64,000 nucleotides of DNA, taken from Plantibacter sp. Leaf314 (lineage in GTDB: Bacteria > Actinomycetota > Actinomycetes > Actinomycetales > Microbacteriaceae). Within the stretch, counting starts at the first letter, position 1. The number at the start of each line of letters is the position of its first letter. Shown one piece after another: positions 8,808 to 16,987 of the stretch. Under the pieces are notes generated by a model that ran no database searches, was not told the origin of the DNA, and saw only the letters and a list, made by a program, of their open reading frames with translations. The stretch covers positions 372,001 through 436,000 of the forward strand of contig NZ_LMOB01000001.1 of the NCBI RefSeq assembly GCF_001423185.1, read 5' to 3'. Both the position numbers and the translations under genes were made by a program.

Positions 8808-9227
8808 ATGGATATCGCGTACACAGCAGTTGCCCATGCCACCGGAGGCGGACGAGACGGACACGTCCGCAGTGAGGACGACCTCCTCGACTTCGACACC
8901 CGGCCCCCCAAGGAACTCGGTGGGAGTGGCGAGGGCACCAACCCCGAACAGCTCTTCGCCGCCGGCTACGCCGCGTGCTTCCTGAGTGCCCTGCACTCCG
9001 TCGCACGGAGCTCCAAGCTCGACACCACCGACGCGGCGGTCTCCGCCAGCGTGGGCATCGGATCGAACGGCGAGGGCGGATTCGGCCTCGCGGTCGAACT
9101 CGACGTCTACGTGCCCAACGTCTCCCACGACGAGGCACAGCAGCTGGCCGACCAGGCGCACCAGGTGTGCCCGTACTCGAACGCCACGCGCGGCAACATC
9201 GAGGTCACCGTCTCCATCGTCGACTGA
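8808..9227 (+). CDS. ohr: Organic hydroperoxide resistance protein (Ohr/OsmC)
   Basis: 139 residues, the full family length. Ohr reduces organic hydroperoxides with a pair of reactive cysteines, normally recycled by lipoylated proteins. The two cysteines are Cys57 (AAGYAACFLSAL) and Cys121 (VCPYSNATRGN); the Arg and Glu region near the N-terminus is also present. A gene for the usual MarR-type regulator OhrR is not adjacent. The start at 8808 is preceded by GAGGATGGAG, which could serve either as a ribosome site or, as GAGGAT plus six bases, as a leaderless -10. Confidence 0.95.
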   Translation: MDIAYTAVAHATGGGRDGHVRSEDDLLDFDTRPPKELGGSGEGTNPEQLFAAGYAACFLSALHSVARSSKLDTTDAAVSASVGIGSNGEGGFGLAVELDVYVPNVSHDEAQQLADQAHQVCPYSNATRGNIEVTVSIVD

Positions 9228-9272
9228 CGTCGCACCGCCCACGCAAGCCCTGTCGATCGTCGTGCCCGCTGG

Positions 9273-9278
9273 CTAGGC
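9273..9278 (+). promoter_or_regulatory. -10 box before the small acidic ORF
   Basis: TAGGCT, about 31 bases upstream of the GTG at 9310, leaving a short leader with a GAGAGGA ribosome site. Confidence 0.4.
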
Positions 9279-9309
9279 TGGCGGGCACGACGATCGAGAG
9301 GAACACACC

Positions 9310-9459
9310 GTGTCGGATTTCGGAGCAGTCGAAGGCATTCGCGACGAGGGCGCGGCGGCGATGCTGCCGGGTCTCCCCGATGACGCGGTGGAGGACGAGC
9401 TCTTGGAAGACGAGGCACCGGAACCGACAGCTGCCGACGACAGCGCCACTGCGGACTGA
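9310..9459 (+). CDS. Small acidic protein of unknown function
   Basis: 49 residues, too short for most gene finders. GTG at 9310 lies eight bases after GAGAGGA, and a TAGGCT -10 box sits upstream. The product is strongly acidic (Asp and Glu runs such as VEDELLEDEAPEP), contains GIRDEGAAAMLPGLPDDA and has no cysteine, signal or membrane segment. A hairpin at 9481-9498 follows the stop. Promoter, ribosome site, acidic composition and terminator together make a real gene plausible; no family is recognised. Confidence 0.5.
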   Translation: MSDFGAVEGIRDEGAAAMLPGLPDDAVEDELLEDEAPEPTAADDSATAD

Positions 9460-9480
9460 ATCGCCGTCTCCTCGCCGCTC

Positions 9481-9498
9481 CGGTGGGACACCCCGCCG
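9481..9498. terminator. Hairpin between converging small genes
   Basis: A seven-pair stem (one G-T) with an ACAC loop, CGGTGGG-ACAC-CCCGCCG, between the rightward small ORF and the leftward membrane protein. Confidence 0.45.
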
Positions 9499-9505
9499 TC
9501 GATCG

Positions 9506-9745
9506 TCAGCGCACCATGGCCGCGGCGATCACGCCGACGATACCGAGCTGCATGACGAGCACGAGGCCGATGGTGAGGAACAGGGTGCTCCAGAGCACCA
9601 TGTTCCCGAGCAGCACGCCCACGAAGGCGGCGACGCGACCTCGAGGTCGGTCCACCGGACGCGCCACGGCCACTCGTTCGGCGCGGGCGATGCGCGGCGT
9701 GGACATCGTGAAGGTGATCGGGCTGGTGTCCAGGTGCGTGGTCAT
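9506..9745 (-). CDS. Small membrane protein of unknown function
   Basis: 79 residues if started at ATG 9745; the frame extends to 9781 with a further ATG. A basic N-terminal half (ARAERVAVARPVDRPRGR) is followed by one or two closely spaced hydrophobic segments (about residues 37-76) ending in VIAAAMVR, so it is a small inner-membrane protein with a positively charged cytoplasmic tail. GACACT six bases before the ATG could be a weak leaderless -10 box. No family is recognised. A hairpin lies just beyond its stop. Confidence 0.45.
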   Translation of the reverse strand: MTTHLDTSPITFTMSTPRIARAERVAVARPVDRPRGRVAAFVGVLLGNMVLWSTLFLTIGLVLVMQLGIVGVIAAAMVR

Positions 9746-9892
9746 GGATCCAGTGTCCGTCGCGACCACCATGGTCGGCATCGGACGATGAGACGATCAT
9801 CGCGGCTGCGGAGTCATCCTCTGAGCTGACGCTCGTCCGCACCTGGGACCAGGCGCCCTCCCCCGGTCGGCGTGCCTGCGGGGACGCTCAGC

Positions 9893-10819
9893 TCAAGAGG
9901 CCGTCAAACGGATCCCCCACGACAGCGACCACTGCTCATCGGGTTCCAGCCACCGCAGACCGGTCCCGCTGTTCAAGGCGTCCGCCGGGGCCGTCATCGG
10001 CTCGATCGCGATCGCCTGCACGGGTCCCTCCGGCGTCGGGAAGTCGCTCGGGGTGTAGACCTGGACGAACCGGAAGTCGTCGTCCGCCCAGAGCTCGACA
10101 CCATCGCCGTCCGGAGCGGTGAGCCGATGCCTGACGCCTCCGTCGATCGGGCGGACGTCGCCGAGCCCGACATCGATCGCGAGGTCACCCACGCGGACGC
10201 CGGAGCGCAGATCGTGGTCCGTGCCGTCCACGGGGCGAGTGACGACCGGGATGCGCTGCTCGTCGGTCTCGAACCAGGAGTCGGCGGCGATCGTGACGGT
10301 GAGATCCGCCGTCGAGACGCCCCCGAGCGCGAGATAGGGGTGCGCGCCGACGGCGACCGGTGCCGGTCGCGCCGACCGGTTCACGATCGTGTGGGTGACC
10401 CGCAGGCCGTCGTCGACGAGGGCGTAGGCCACCGAGGTGTCGAGGTGGAACGGATAGCCGTGCTGCGGGAACACCGATGCGAGCAGGGTGACGGCCGCGT
10501 CCGAACGCCCACCCTCGCGATACCCGCAGTTGCGGAGCAGGCCGTGCGAGGCGTTCCCCGTCGCCGCCTCGGTGACGTCGAGCTGTTGCGGCTCACCGTC
10601 GAGCGTCCACCGTGCGTCCCGCACCCGGTTCGGCCAGGGGACGAGGATCAGGCCGCAGCCCTTCGGCGCGACGACATCCTCGCCGAAGGACTGGACGAGC
10701 GAGCGCCCGCCGACGGAGAGTTCACGCAATCCCGCGGCGAGCTCGGTGACGGTCGCCCGGACCTCCCCGTGCGGACCGAGGTGGCTGAGGCGGTACTGGA
10801 TTCCGGAGACAGGCGACAT
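9893..10819 (-). CDS. Aldose 1-epimerase family protein (GalM-like)
   Basis: Interconverts alpha and beta anomers of aldoses (family function). 308 residues of the beta-sandwich mutarotase fold. Visible landmarks are NRVRDARWTLDGEPQQL, HGLLRNC (first catalytic-site His), GAHPYLALGG (second His, probable acid) and IAIEPMTAPADALNSG (Glu, probable base). It belongs to the opposite-arm or YihR-like branch rather than classical GalM, so the sugar is unclear. ATG at 10819 follows a TAGGCT -10 box by six bases; that box begins with the stop codon of kynU, so the gene has its own leaderless promoter inside an apparent operon. Confidence 0.85.
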   Translation of the reverse strand: MSPVSGIQYRLSHLGPHGEVRATVTELAAGLRELSVGGRSLVQSFGEDVVAPKGCGLILVPWPNRVRDARWTLDGEPQQLDVTEAATGNASHGLLRNCGYREGGRSDAAVTLLASVFPQHGYPFHLDTSVAYALVDDGLRVTHTIVNRSARPAPVAVGAHPYLALGGVSTADLTVTIAADSWFETDEQRIPVVTRPVDGTDHDLRSGVRVGDLAIDVGLGDVRPIDGGVRHRLTAPDGDGVELWADDDFRFVQVYTPSDFPTPEGPVQAIAIEPMTAPADALNSGTGLRWLEPDEQWSLSWGIRLTAS

Positions 10820-10825
10820 GTCGTC

Positions 10826-10831
10826 AGCCTA
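10826..10831 (-). promoter_or_regulatory. -10 box of the epimerase, overlapping the kynU stop codon
   Basis: TAGGCT on the minus strand. Its TAG is the kynU stop, and six bases separate it from the downstream ATG. Confidence 0.55.
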
Positions 10832-12127
10832 CGACGGCTGCCCTCCACGCGGCGTGGAACCCGCGCGCTGGGTCCACTGCTCGATCGCGGCGGCGATACG
10901 GAGGAGGCCGCGCTCGAGTTCCACGAACCCGGAGCTCAACGGGGCGAGTCCGATGCGGAGCCCGTCCGGGTGCCGGAAGTCGGGGATGACGCCCACCTCC
11001 CACAGCTCCGGCGTGATCTCGCGGAAGGACGGATGCGCGAGGGTCACATGCCCGCCGCGGCGCTCCGGCTCCCGTGGGGTCATCACCCGGACGCCGAAGG
11101 CTGCGAGGTGCTCGTCGACCCATGAGATGGCGAAGGCGGTGAGTGCGAGCGACTTCTCGCGGATCGCCGGGACACCCGCGGTCTCGATGAGCGAGAGGGC
11201 GTCCTCGAGGGGCAGCATTCCCACGATCGGCGGGGTGCCGCTGAGGAATCGACGCATCCCCTCGGCCGGCCGGTACGTGTCGGCCATCGCGAACACGTCG
11301 GAGGCACCCATCCAGCCCTGGACGGGCTGCAGGAGCCGATCCTGATGCCGTTTCGCGACGTAGGCGTACGCCGGAGCGCCGGGACCGCCGCCGAGGTACT
11401 TGTAGGAGCATCCGACCGCGAGGTCGACGCCCCAGGCGTCCAGCTCGACCGGGACCGCGCCGGCGGAGTGGCAGAGGTCCCAGAGCACGAGGGCACCGGC
11501 CTCGTGCGCGACGGTCGTCAACCCCGCGACGTCGAGGAGGGCTCCCGACCGGTAGTCGACCTGGCTCAACACCACGAGGGCCGTCCGTCCGTCGACGACC
11601 TCCCGCAGCTGGTCCGCCGTGACGCCGTGGACCGGATCGGCGTCGATCCACCGCACGCGGAGACCACGCTCGGCCGCGATCCCCTCGACCACGAAGCGAT
11701 CCGTCGGGAAGTTCCCCACGTCGATGACGATGTCCTCGCGGACCGGTGCCGTCGTTCCGTCGGCGGTGCTCGCGTCGACCGCGGCGCGGATCAGCTTGTA
11801 GAGGAGCACGGTGGTCGAGTCGGCGACGACGGTCTGCCCGCCGGCCGCCCCGAGCACGGCGGCTCCGAGACGGTCGCCCAGGGTCAGCGGCATCGCGAAC
11901 CACCGGTCGTCCCAGGAGCGGATGAGCCTCGTGCCCCACTCCTCGGTGATGAACGACTGCAGGCGATCCGCGGTGGCCCGGAGCGGCCGCCCCAGCGAGT
12001 TCCCGTCGAAGTACGCCGACACCCCGTTCGCGGGCACGAAGGCCGCGAGGTGCTCGGCGAGCGGATCGTCCGCGTCGAGCGCGAGCGCATCCGGACGGGC
12101 GGGCGTGACAGGGAGGGTGGCGCTCAT
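10829..12127 (-). CDS. kynU: Kynureninase
   Basis: PLP enzyme that cleaves kynurenine to anthranilate and alanine, in tryptophan degradation. 432 residues, normal for the family. Landmarks are YFDGNSLGRPLRAT near the N-terminus, SQVDYRSG at about residue 188, LWDLCHSAGAVPV with Asp217 for the PLP nitrogen, and GCSYKYLGGGPG with the PLP lysine Lys243. TAGCGT lies six bases before ATG 12127. No tryptophan dioxygenase or formamidase gene is in view, so it may salvage kynurenine or serve a pathway encoded elsewhere. It is divergent from an azoreductase-type gene. Confidence 0.93.
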   Translation of the reverse strand: MSATLPVTPARPDALALDADDPLAEHLAAFVPANGVSAYFDGNSLGRPLRATADRLQSFITEEWGTRLIRSWDDRWFAMPLTLGDRLGAAVLGAAGGQTVVADSTTVLLYKLIRAAVDASTADGTTAPVREDIVIDVGNFPTDRFVVEGIAAERGLRVRWIDADPVHGVTADQLREVVDGRTALVVLSQVDYRSGALLDVAGLTTVAHEAGALVLWDLCHSAGAVPVELDAWGVDLAVGCSYKYLGGGPGAPAYAYVAKRHQDRLLQPVQGWMGASDVFAMADTYRPAEGMRRFLSGTPPIVGMLPLEDALSLIETAGVPAIREKSLALTAFAISWVDEHLAAFGVRVMTPREPERRGGHVTLAHPSFREITPELWEVGVIPDFRHPDGLRIGLAPLSSGFVELERGLLRIAAAIEQWTQRAGSTPRGGQPS

Positions 12128-12133
12128 GGTGCG

Positions 12134-12192
12134 ACGCTAACCGGCCGCGATGAGTGCCGCAAGGAGGTGTACACCGCTCGGCTTGCTAGCGT
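12134..12192. promoter_or_regulatory. Divergent kynU/azoR promoters around a 10-bp palindrome
   Basis: TAGCGT boxes face outward at 12139-12134 (kynU) and 12187-12192 (azoR), each six bases from its ATG. Between them lies the perfect palindrome GGTGTACACC at 12166-12175, a candidate operator that could control both genes. Confidence 0.5.
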
Positions 12193-12198
12193 TGCCGC

Positions 12199-12843
12199 AT
12201 GCCAACGCTCCTGCACCTCGACTCGTCCGCCGATCTGGCCACCTCCCGCTCCCGCCGCCTGTCGCAGGCGGTGGTCGACGCCTGGCGGGATGCCGATCCC
12301 ACCGGTGTCGTCGTCCGACGGGACCTGCACCTGGACCCCGTCCCGCACCTCGCGGACGCGAGCCTGCACTGGTCCGCCGCCGATCGCGAGCCCGGCTCGA
12401 ACCCGCCCGCCGAGGCGGAGGCGCTGCAACGCGCCCTGCTCGACGAGCTCCTCGCCGCCGACATCGTCGTGATCGGGGCACCGCTCTACAACTTCTCGAT
12501 CCCGTCGTCGCTCAAGGCCTGGATCGACCACATCCACGTCCCCGGCGTGACGTCGGCGGACACCGGTGCCTTGACCGGCAGGCCGGTCGTGATCACCACC
12601 AGCCGCGGCATCGCGTACGACGCGGGCACGCCCACGGAGGGGTGGGACCACGAGGTGCCGGCGCTCCGCACCCTGTTCGGTGGCGCGCTCGGTATGGACG
12701 TCCACGTCATCACGACGAGCCTGACCCTGGCCGACCGCGAGCCCGGCCTCGCCGGGCAGCGCGACCGCAGTGCACAGGAGCTCGACGAGGCCCTGCGGCT
12801 GGCGGCCGAGACCGGCACCCGACTGGCCGTCGCGACCGCCTGA
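12199..12843 (+). CDS. azoR: FMN-dependent NADH:quinone oxidoreductase / azoreductase (AzoR/AcpD family)
   Basis: Two-electron reduction of quinones or azo compounds with NADH, protecting against quinone stress (family knowledge). 214 residues of the flavodoxin-like fold: the N-terminal phosphate-binding stretch LHLDSSADLATSRSRRLSQ, then APLYNFSIPSSLKAWIDHI (the family hallmark at about residue 94), then VVITTSRGIAYD. A leaderless start at 12199 follows TAGCGT by six bases. It shares its promoter region with kynU, which suggests aromatic or quinone metabolites as the common theme. Confidence 0.9.
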   Translation: MPTLLHLDSSADLATSRSRRLSQAVVDAWRDADPTGVVVRRDLHLDPVPHLADASLHWSAADREPGSNPPAEAEALQRALLDELLAADIVVIGAPLYNFSIPSSLKAWIDHIHVPGVTSADTGALTGRPVVITTSRGIAYDAGTPTEGWDHEVPALRTLFGGALGMDVHVITTSLTLADREPGLAGQRDRSAQELDEALRLAAETGTRLAVATA

Positions 12844-12933
12844 GCCGTCGGTCGGTGCACCCGGCGCGGATCGGACCAGCCTGATTGTCGCTGTGCTCCG
12901 AACTCCTGTCGAACCACGACCAGGGAGTTGCAC

Positions 12934-14508
12934 ATGCGATCGAAGCATCAGACCGGCACCAACCGAACGGGACGACGTCTCGTCGTCCTCGCTGCGGCCC
13001 TCGCCGGCATCGTCTCGGCCGCGGTGTTCCTCGCCGTCGCAGAGCTCGCCGCGCTGCTGTTCGCCCGCGGCAGCAGCCCGCTGCTGACCGTCGGCTCCTT
13101 CGTCATCGACATCGTCCCGCGCTGGGCGAAGGAGTTCGCGATCGAGGCGTTCGGGAGCAACGACAAGATCTTCCTGCTCGTCAGCCTCGGCGTCGCCGTC
13201 GTGATCGCGGCAGCGGTCGCCGGTGTCCTCCAGCAGGTCCGACCGCCGCTCGGCGTCGTGATCCTCGTGGCGGCCGGCGTGTTCGCCGGAGCGACGACGG
13301 TGACCCGTGCCGGTGCGACGCCGCTCGCGGTGGTCCCGGTGATCCTCGGGCTCGCAGCCGGCGTCACCATCCTGATCCTGCTCAGCCGACGACTGCCGAA
13401 CCGCCGTGGGGCCGGAGCCGAGGCCCGCGAACGTGACGGGTTCGACCGCCGTGGCTTCTTCCGGGTCGCCGGGATCGCCGCCGTCGGAGCGGTCGTCGTG
13501 GGGGTCGGTGCCCGGATCATCAACGTCACGACCTCGTCGATCACCGCGGTCCGGGACGCGCTCAAGCTCCCCGCTCCGAAGTCGACCGTGACCATCCCGG
13601 ACGGCGCCGAAGTGGACGTCGACGGCATCAGCCCGCTGTTCACCCCGAACGACAAGTTCTACCGCGTCGACACCGCGCTCACCGTGCCGACCATCGACCC
13701 CGGCACCTGGTCGCTCACGATCGACGGCATGGTCGGCGAACAGGTCCAGATCTCGTTCGACGAGCTGCTGGCCATGGGGCTCGACGAATACGTCATCACC
13801 ATGACCTGCGTCTCCAACGAGGTCGGCGGCAGCCTGCTCGGCAACGCGAAGTGGCTCGGTATCCCCGTGCGCGACGTGCTCAAGCGTGCGATGCCCGACT
13901 CGAAGGCCGACATGGTCCTCTCCACGAGCGTCGACGGCTTCACCGCGAGCACCCCGCTGGAGTCACTGACCGACCCGAACCTCGACGCGATCCTCGCCGT
14001 CGCGATGAACGGCGAACCCCTGCCCCTCGAGCACGGCTTCCCCGTCCGCATGGTCGTGCCGGGGCTGTACGGGTACGTCTCGGCGACCAAGTGGCTCACG
14101 AAGCTGACGGTGACCACGTTCGACAAGGACGAGGCCTACTGGACGCCCCGCGGCTACGACGCGAAGGCGCCGATCAAGCTTTCCTCACGCATCGACACGC
14201 CTCGGATCGACAAGCAGGTCACGCCGGGCCCGGCGAAGATCGCCGGTGTCGCCTGGGCGCAGACCGTCGGCGTCGCCAAGGTCGAGGTCAGCATCGACAA
14301 CGGCGACTGGCAGAGCGTGAACCTCTCGACCGCCATCAACGACGACACCTGGGTGCAGTGGTGGATGGACTGGGAGGCGACCGCCGGGACGCACTACGTG
14401 GCCGTCCGCGCCACCGACAAGGCCGGGAACCTGCAGATCGAGGAGCAGGCGCCGATCGCGCCGAACGGTTCCTCCGGGTGGCAGCGGACGCTCGTCCGCG
14501 TCGGCTGA
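12934..14508 (+). CDS. Membrane-anchored molybdopterin oxidoreductase (sulfite-oxidase fold)
   Basis: 524 residues. Four hydrophobic helices (about residues 15-43, 79-99, 106-122 and 130-151) precede a twin-arginine-like motif DRRGFFRVAG at 171-180 and a fifth helix. Then comes a molybdenum-cofactor domain with ligand Cys292 in ITMTCVSNEVGG and the usual GNAKWLGIPVRDVL, and finally a dimerisation domain (IAGVAWAQTVGVAKVEVSID). The layout suggests that the last helix and the cofactor domain are exported by Tat after Sec inserts the first four. The substrate is unknown. ATG at 12934 is chosen for the AGGGAG ribosome site six bases upstream, rather than the TTG at 12928. Confidence 0.88.
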   Translation: MRSKHQTGTNRTGRRLVVLAAALAGIVSAAVFLAVAELAALLFARGSSPLLTVGSFVIDIVPRWAKEFAIEAFGSNDKIFLLVSLGVAVVIAAAVAGVLQQVRPPLGVVILVAAGVFAGATTVTRAGATPLAVVPVILGLAAGVTILILLSRRLPNRRGAGAEARERDGFDRRGFFRVAGIAAVGAVVVGVGARIINVTTSSITAVRDALKLPAPKSTVTIPDGAEVDVDGISPLFTPNDKFYRVDTALTVPTIDPGTWSLTIDGMVGEQVQISFDELLAMGLDEYVITMTCVSNEVGGSLLGNAKWLGIPVRDVLKRAMPDSKADMVLSTSVDGFTASTPLESLTDPNLDAILAVAMNGEPLPLEHGFPVRMVVPGLYGYVSATKWLTKLTVTTFDKDEAYWTPRGYDAKAPIKLSSRIDTPRIDKQVTPGPAKIAGVAWAQTVGVAKVEVSIDNGDWQSVNLSTAINDDTWVQWWMDWEATAGTHYVAVRATDKAGNLQIEEQAPIAPNGSSGWQRTLVRVG

Positions 14509-14517
14509 GCCGATCGG

Positions 14518-14539
14518 CCCGCGCGGTCAGCCGCGCGGG
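14518..14539. terminator. Bidirectional terminator hairpin
   Basis: Perfect 9-bp inverted repeat CCCGCGCGG-TCAG-CCGCGCGGG between two converging genes. The loop contains the stop codon of the leftward SGNH gene. Confidence 0.65.
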
Positions 14540-15303
14540 TCCACCGGCTGGAGCTCCGCGATCTTCGGTTCGCGACCGTCTCCGGAGGACCGCCCGGTCA
14601 ACCGGCGTCCGATCCACGGCAGGACGTGCTCGCGGTAGTAGGCGGCCGTTCGGCGCTGGCGTGGGCCGGGCGGCGCCGCCGCGACGTCGTCGATCCCCCA
14701 CTCCTCGGGCACCGGCACCCCGAGGGCCGTGAGGACGTTGCTCGCCACGCGGGCGTGGCCGAGCGCGTTGAGGTGCAGCCGGTCCACGGACCAGTAGCGG
14801 AGATCGCCCAGCGGCTCGTCGGCCCAGTTGTCGACGAAGGTGACGCCGTCGCGCGGGTACCGGACGCGGACCGCTCGGGCGAGTTGCTCGCCGCGGCGCG
14901 CGAGGAGCGAGCCCATCGGGATGTGCGCGGACGGGTTCGCACCGCTCAGCAGGAGGACGTGCGCTCCCCCGCTGCGCAGCCGTTCGACCGCACCGTCGAG
15001 TCGATCGGCGACGCCGTCGATCGACACCCGTGGGCGCATGATGTCGTTCCCGCCGCCGTTGAAGCTGACGAGGTCCGGCCCCATCCCGATGGCCCGATCG
15101 AGCTGCTCGTCGAGGATGGGGATGAGCTTGCGGCCCCGGATGGCCAGGTTCGCGTACGCGACCGGCTCGGTGCTCGAACGGGCGAGCCCGAGTGCCACGA
15201 AATCGGCCCATCCGCGCAACGAGCCGTCGTCGCGGACGTCACCGTACCCCTCGCTGAAACTGTCGCCGATGGCCACGTACCGCTTGAACCCGTGCTGCGT
15301 CAT
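14527..15303 (-). CDS. SGNH/GDSL hydrolase
   Basis: Esterase or lipase of the SGNH family, 258 residues. The four blocks are present: GDSFSEGYG with nucleophile Ser15, a Gly in block II (LAIRGRKL), NGGGNDI as block III with the oxyanion Asn, and DRLHLNALGHARVA with the Asp-x-x-His of block V. There is no signal peptide, so it should be cytoplasmic. TAGGGT six bases before the ATG marks a leaderless transcript. The C-terminal 40 residues are basic and not part of the fold. The substrate cannot be told from the sequence. Confidence 0.88.
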   Translation of the reverse strand: MTQHGFKRYVAIGDSFSEGYGDVRDDGSLRGWADFVALGLARSSTEPVAYANLAIRGRKLIPILDEQLDRAIGMGPDLVSFNGGGNDIMRPRVSIDGVADRLDGAVERLRSGGAHVLLLSGANPSAHIPMGSLLARRGEQLARAVRVRYPRDGVTFVDNWADEPLGDLRYWSVDRLHLNALGHARVASNVLTALGVPVPEEWGIDDVAAAPPGPRQRRTAAYYREHVLPWIGRRLTGRSSGDGREPKIAELQPVDPRG

Positions 15304-15309
15304 ACCTGC

Positions 15310-15315
15310 ACCCTA
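15310..15315 (-). promoter_or_regulatory. -10 box of the leaderless SGNH gene
   Basis: TAGGGT on the minus strand, six bases before ATG 15303. Confidence 0.5.
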
Positions 15316-15367
15316 CGCGCGACCGGGCGCGGTCTCGGACGGGTCGTCCGGGCCGGACGTCCGCCGC

Positions 15368-16411
15368 TCAGGCGGGCCTGGTCGCGCCGTCAGCGGCAGG
15401 CCGCCATCCGAGCGCCGGTCCGAGGGCGCCGGCGATGTCGGTGAGCAACTGGGTGTAGTCGTCGGGTTCGAGGGTGAACGGCAACGCGAACGCGACCTCG
15501 TCAACCTCCTGGAATCCGGCGTGCTCGTGCAGTCGCTCCGCGATCTCGGCACTCGTCCCCAGCAAGTCCTCGGCGAACAGCATGCGGCGCGGACCGTGCG
15601 CGACGCCGACGCGGTGCCGCCTCGACTCGACGTAGTCGCGGTAGCGGCTGCGCTGCGCGGACGTGGCGGAATCGGTCGGCATGACCACGAGGCCCTGCGA
15701 CACCCGGGCCCGCGCGCCGTCGGGATGCCGCTCGCGGAACAGCCTGACCTGCGCGGCCTGGTTCGCGGCGAAGTCGGTCGTGCCGTCCTCCGCCGCGATG
15801 ACGCTGCTGGTGAGCAGGTTGAAGCCGTGCTCCCCGGCCCAGCCTGCCGAGCGGAGGCTGCCGGCACCGTACCAGAGCCGCTCGGCGAGCCCGGCGGCGT
15901 GCGGCTCGACGCGCGAGGAGTAGTCCTCCTGCCCCTCGCGACCGGCGGTGTCGCTCACGACGTCGCCTCGGATGAAGGACCGCAACCGCAGGACGCGGTC
16001 GTACCCGAGGTCCTCCTGCTCGAGGGTGGTGGGATACAGGGCGTCCTTGAACGCGTCGAACCGCATCGGCTCACCCGTGCTGAAGCCCGGCAGCAGGCGT
16101 CCGCCGGCCAGCACGTCGACCGTGCCGAGGTCCTCGGCCAGTCGGAAGGGGTTCTCGGCACCCAGTGGGGTCACCGCCGTCCCGAGCGCGATGCGCGTGG
16201 TGCGCTGGCTGGCCGCGGCGAGGACGGCGACCGGGGACGAGATGCCGAACTGCAGGTGGCGGTGTCGCAACCAGGCGCTGTCGAATCCGAGGTGCTCACC
16301 GAGTTCGATGAGTCGCAGAGTGGACTCGTGCCCGCCCGCCGGATCCTCGGGGTCGAACAGACCCATCGTGAGGAAGCCGAGTCTGCGGAGCGGTGCTGAG
16401 GATCGGGGCAT
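15368..16411 (-). CDS. LLM-class flavin-dependent oxidoreductase
   Basis: Bacterial-luciferase-like (LLM) monooxygenase or reductase, 347 residues. The family shape is clear: LGFLTMGLFDPEDPAGG at the N-terminus, LIELGEHLGFDSAWLRHRHLQFGI (strand and substrate pocket), TTRIALGTAVTPL, and DLGTVDVLAGGRLLPGFSTG, typical of the FMN or F420 binding region. The cofactor and substrate are not predictable from these motifs. TAGGGT lies six bases before ATG 16411. SGNH lies 64 bases downstream with its own promoter, so the two are probably independent. Confidence 0.87.
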   Translation of the reverse strand: MPRSSAPLRRLGFLTMGLFDPEDPAGGHESTLRLIELGEHLGFDSAWLRHRHLQFGISSPVAVLAAASQRTTRIALGTAVTPLGAENPFRLAEDLGTVDVLAGGRLLPGFSTGEPMRFDAFKDALYPTTLEQEDLGYDRVLRLRSFIRGDVVSDTAGREGQEDYSSRVEPHAAGLAERLWYGAGSLRSAGWAGEHGFNLLTSSVIAAEDGTTDFAANQAAQVRLFRERHPDGARARVSQGLVVMPTDSATSAQRSRYRDYVESRRHRVGVAHGPRRMLFAEDLLGTSAEIAERLHEHAGFQEVDEVAFALPFTLEPDDYTQLLTDIAGALGPALGWRPAADGATRPA

Positions 16412-16417
16412 ACTCCG

Positions 16418-16423
16418 ACCCTA
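16418..16423 (-). promoter_or_regulatory. -10 box of the leaderless LLM gene
   Basis: TAGGGT on the minus strand, six bases before ATG 16411. Confidence 0.5.
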
Positions 16424-16460
16424 CGACGGCTGCGCGACAGGATGCGCCCTCGGGCACCCG

Positions 16461-16811
16461 TCAGCTCGGTGCGCCGAGCAGCACGGTGAACATCGCCCCG
16501 ATGCTGCCGAGGATGAAGAGCATGGTGCCGAGCTGCATGGTGAGCGACTTGTTGCGGGACGCCGTCGGGACGTCCACCTCCAGGATCGGGCACCCGGACC
16601 AGCCGAGCAGCCCGATGCTCAAGCCGACGATGACGGAGCAGCACCACCACAGCACGCGGAGCCCCTCGGTGAGGATCGCGGGGCGCCAGCCGGAGGCGAG
16701 CAGCAGCCCCAGGGTGATCGCGGTACTCCCGACGGCGACGCCGAACCAGACGGTTCCGGTACGCATGATGCGCTCGACGGTGCGCTCGGATGACATGAGG
16801 TCGTGTGACAC
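16461..16811 (-). CDS. Small three-helix membrane protein, unknown function
   Basis: 116 residues from GTG 16811 (GAGAAAG ribosome site nine bases upstream) or 111 from ATG 16796. Three hydrophobic segments are visible: GTVWFGVAVGSTAITLGLLL, the tryptophan- and cysteine-rich LRVLWWCCSVIVGLSIGLLG, and LTMQLGTMLFILGSIGAMFT. The loop between the second and third contains GCPILEVDVPTASRNKS. It has no recognised domain. A TAGGAT box at 16896-16891 could be its promoter. It lies downstream of the ThuA gene on the same strand, with a 176-base gap in which nothing else is seen. Confidence 0.6.
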   Translation of the reverse strand: MSHDLMSSERTVERIMRTGTVWFGVAVGSTAITLGLLLASGWRPAILTEGLRVLWWCCSVIVGLSIGLLGWSGCPILEVDVPTASRNKSLTMQLGTMLFILGSIGAMFTVLLGAPS

Positions 16812-16987
16812 GTGGTGCGGCTTTCTCGGGGTCCCGGATCCTGACACGGGCCGCGGCCGGTGTTCCCGCTCTCTCGCAGCCCCGAACAGGATCCTAGACC
16901 CGTGGAAGTGGCGCGATGTCCTTTGCCCCGGGGCTTGCATCAGGAGCGGTCACCCGACACACGGCGTCCGTCGGGATCCGTTCCGCA

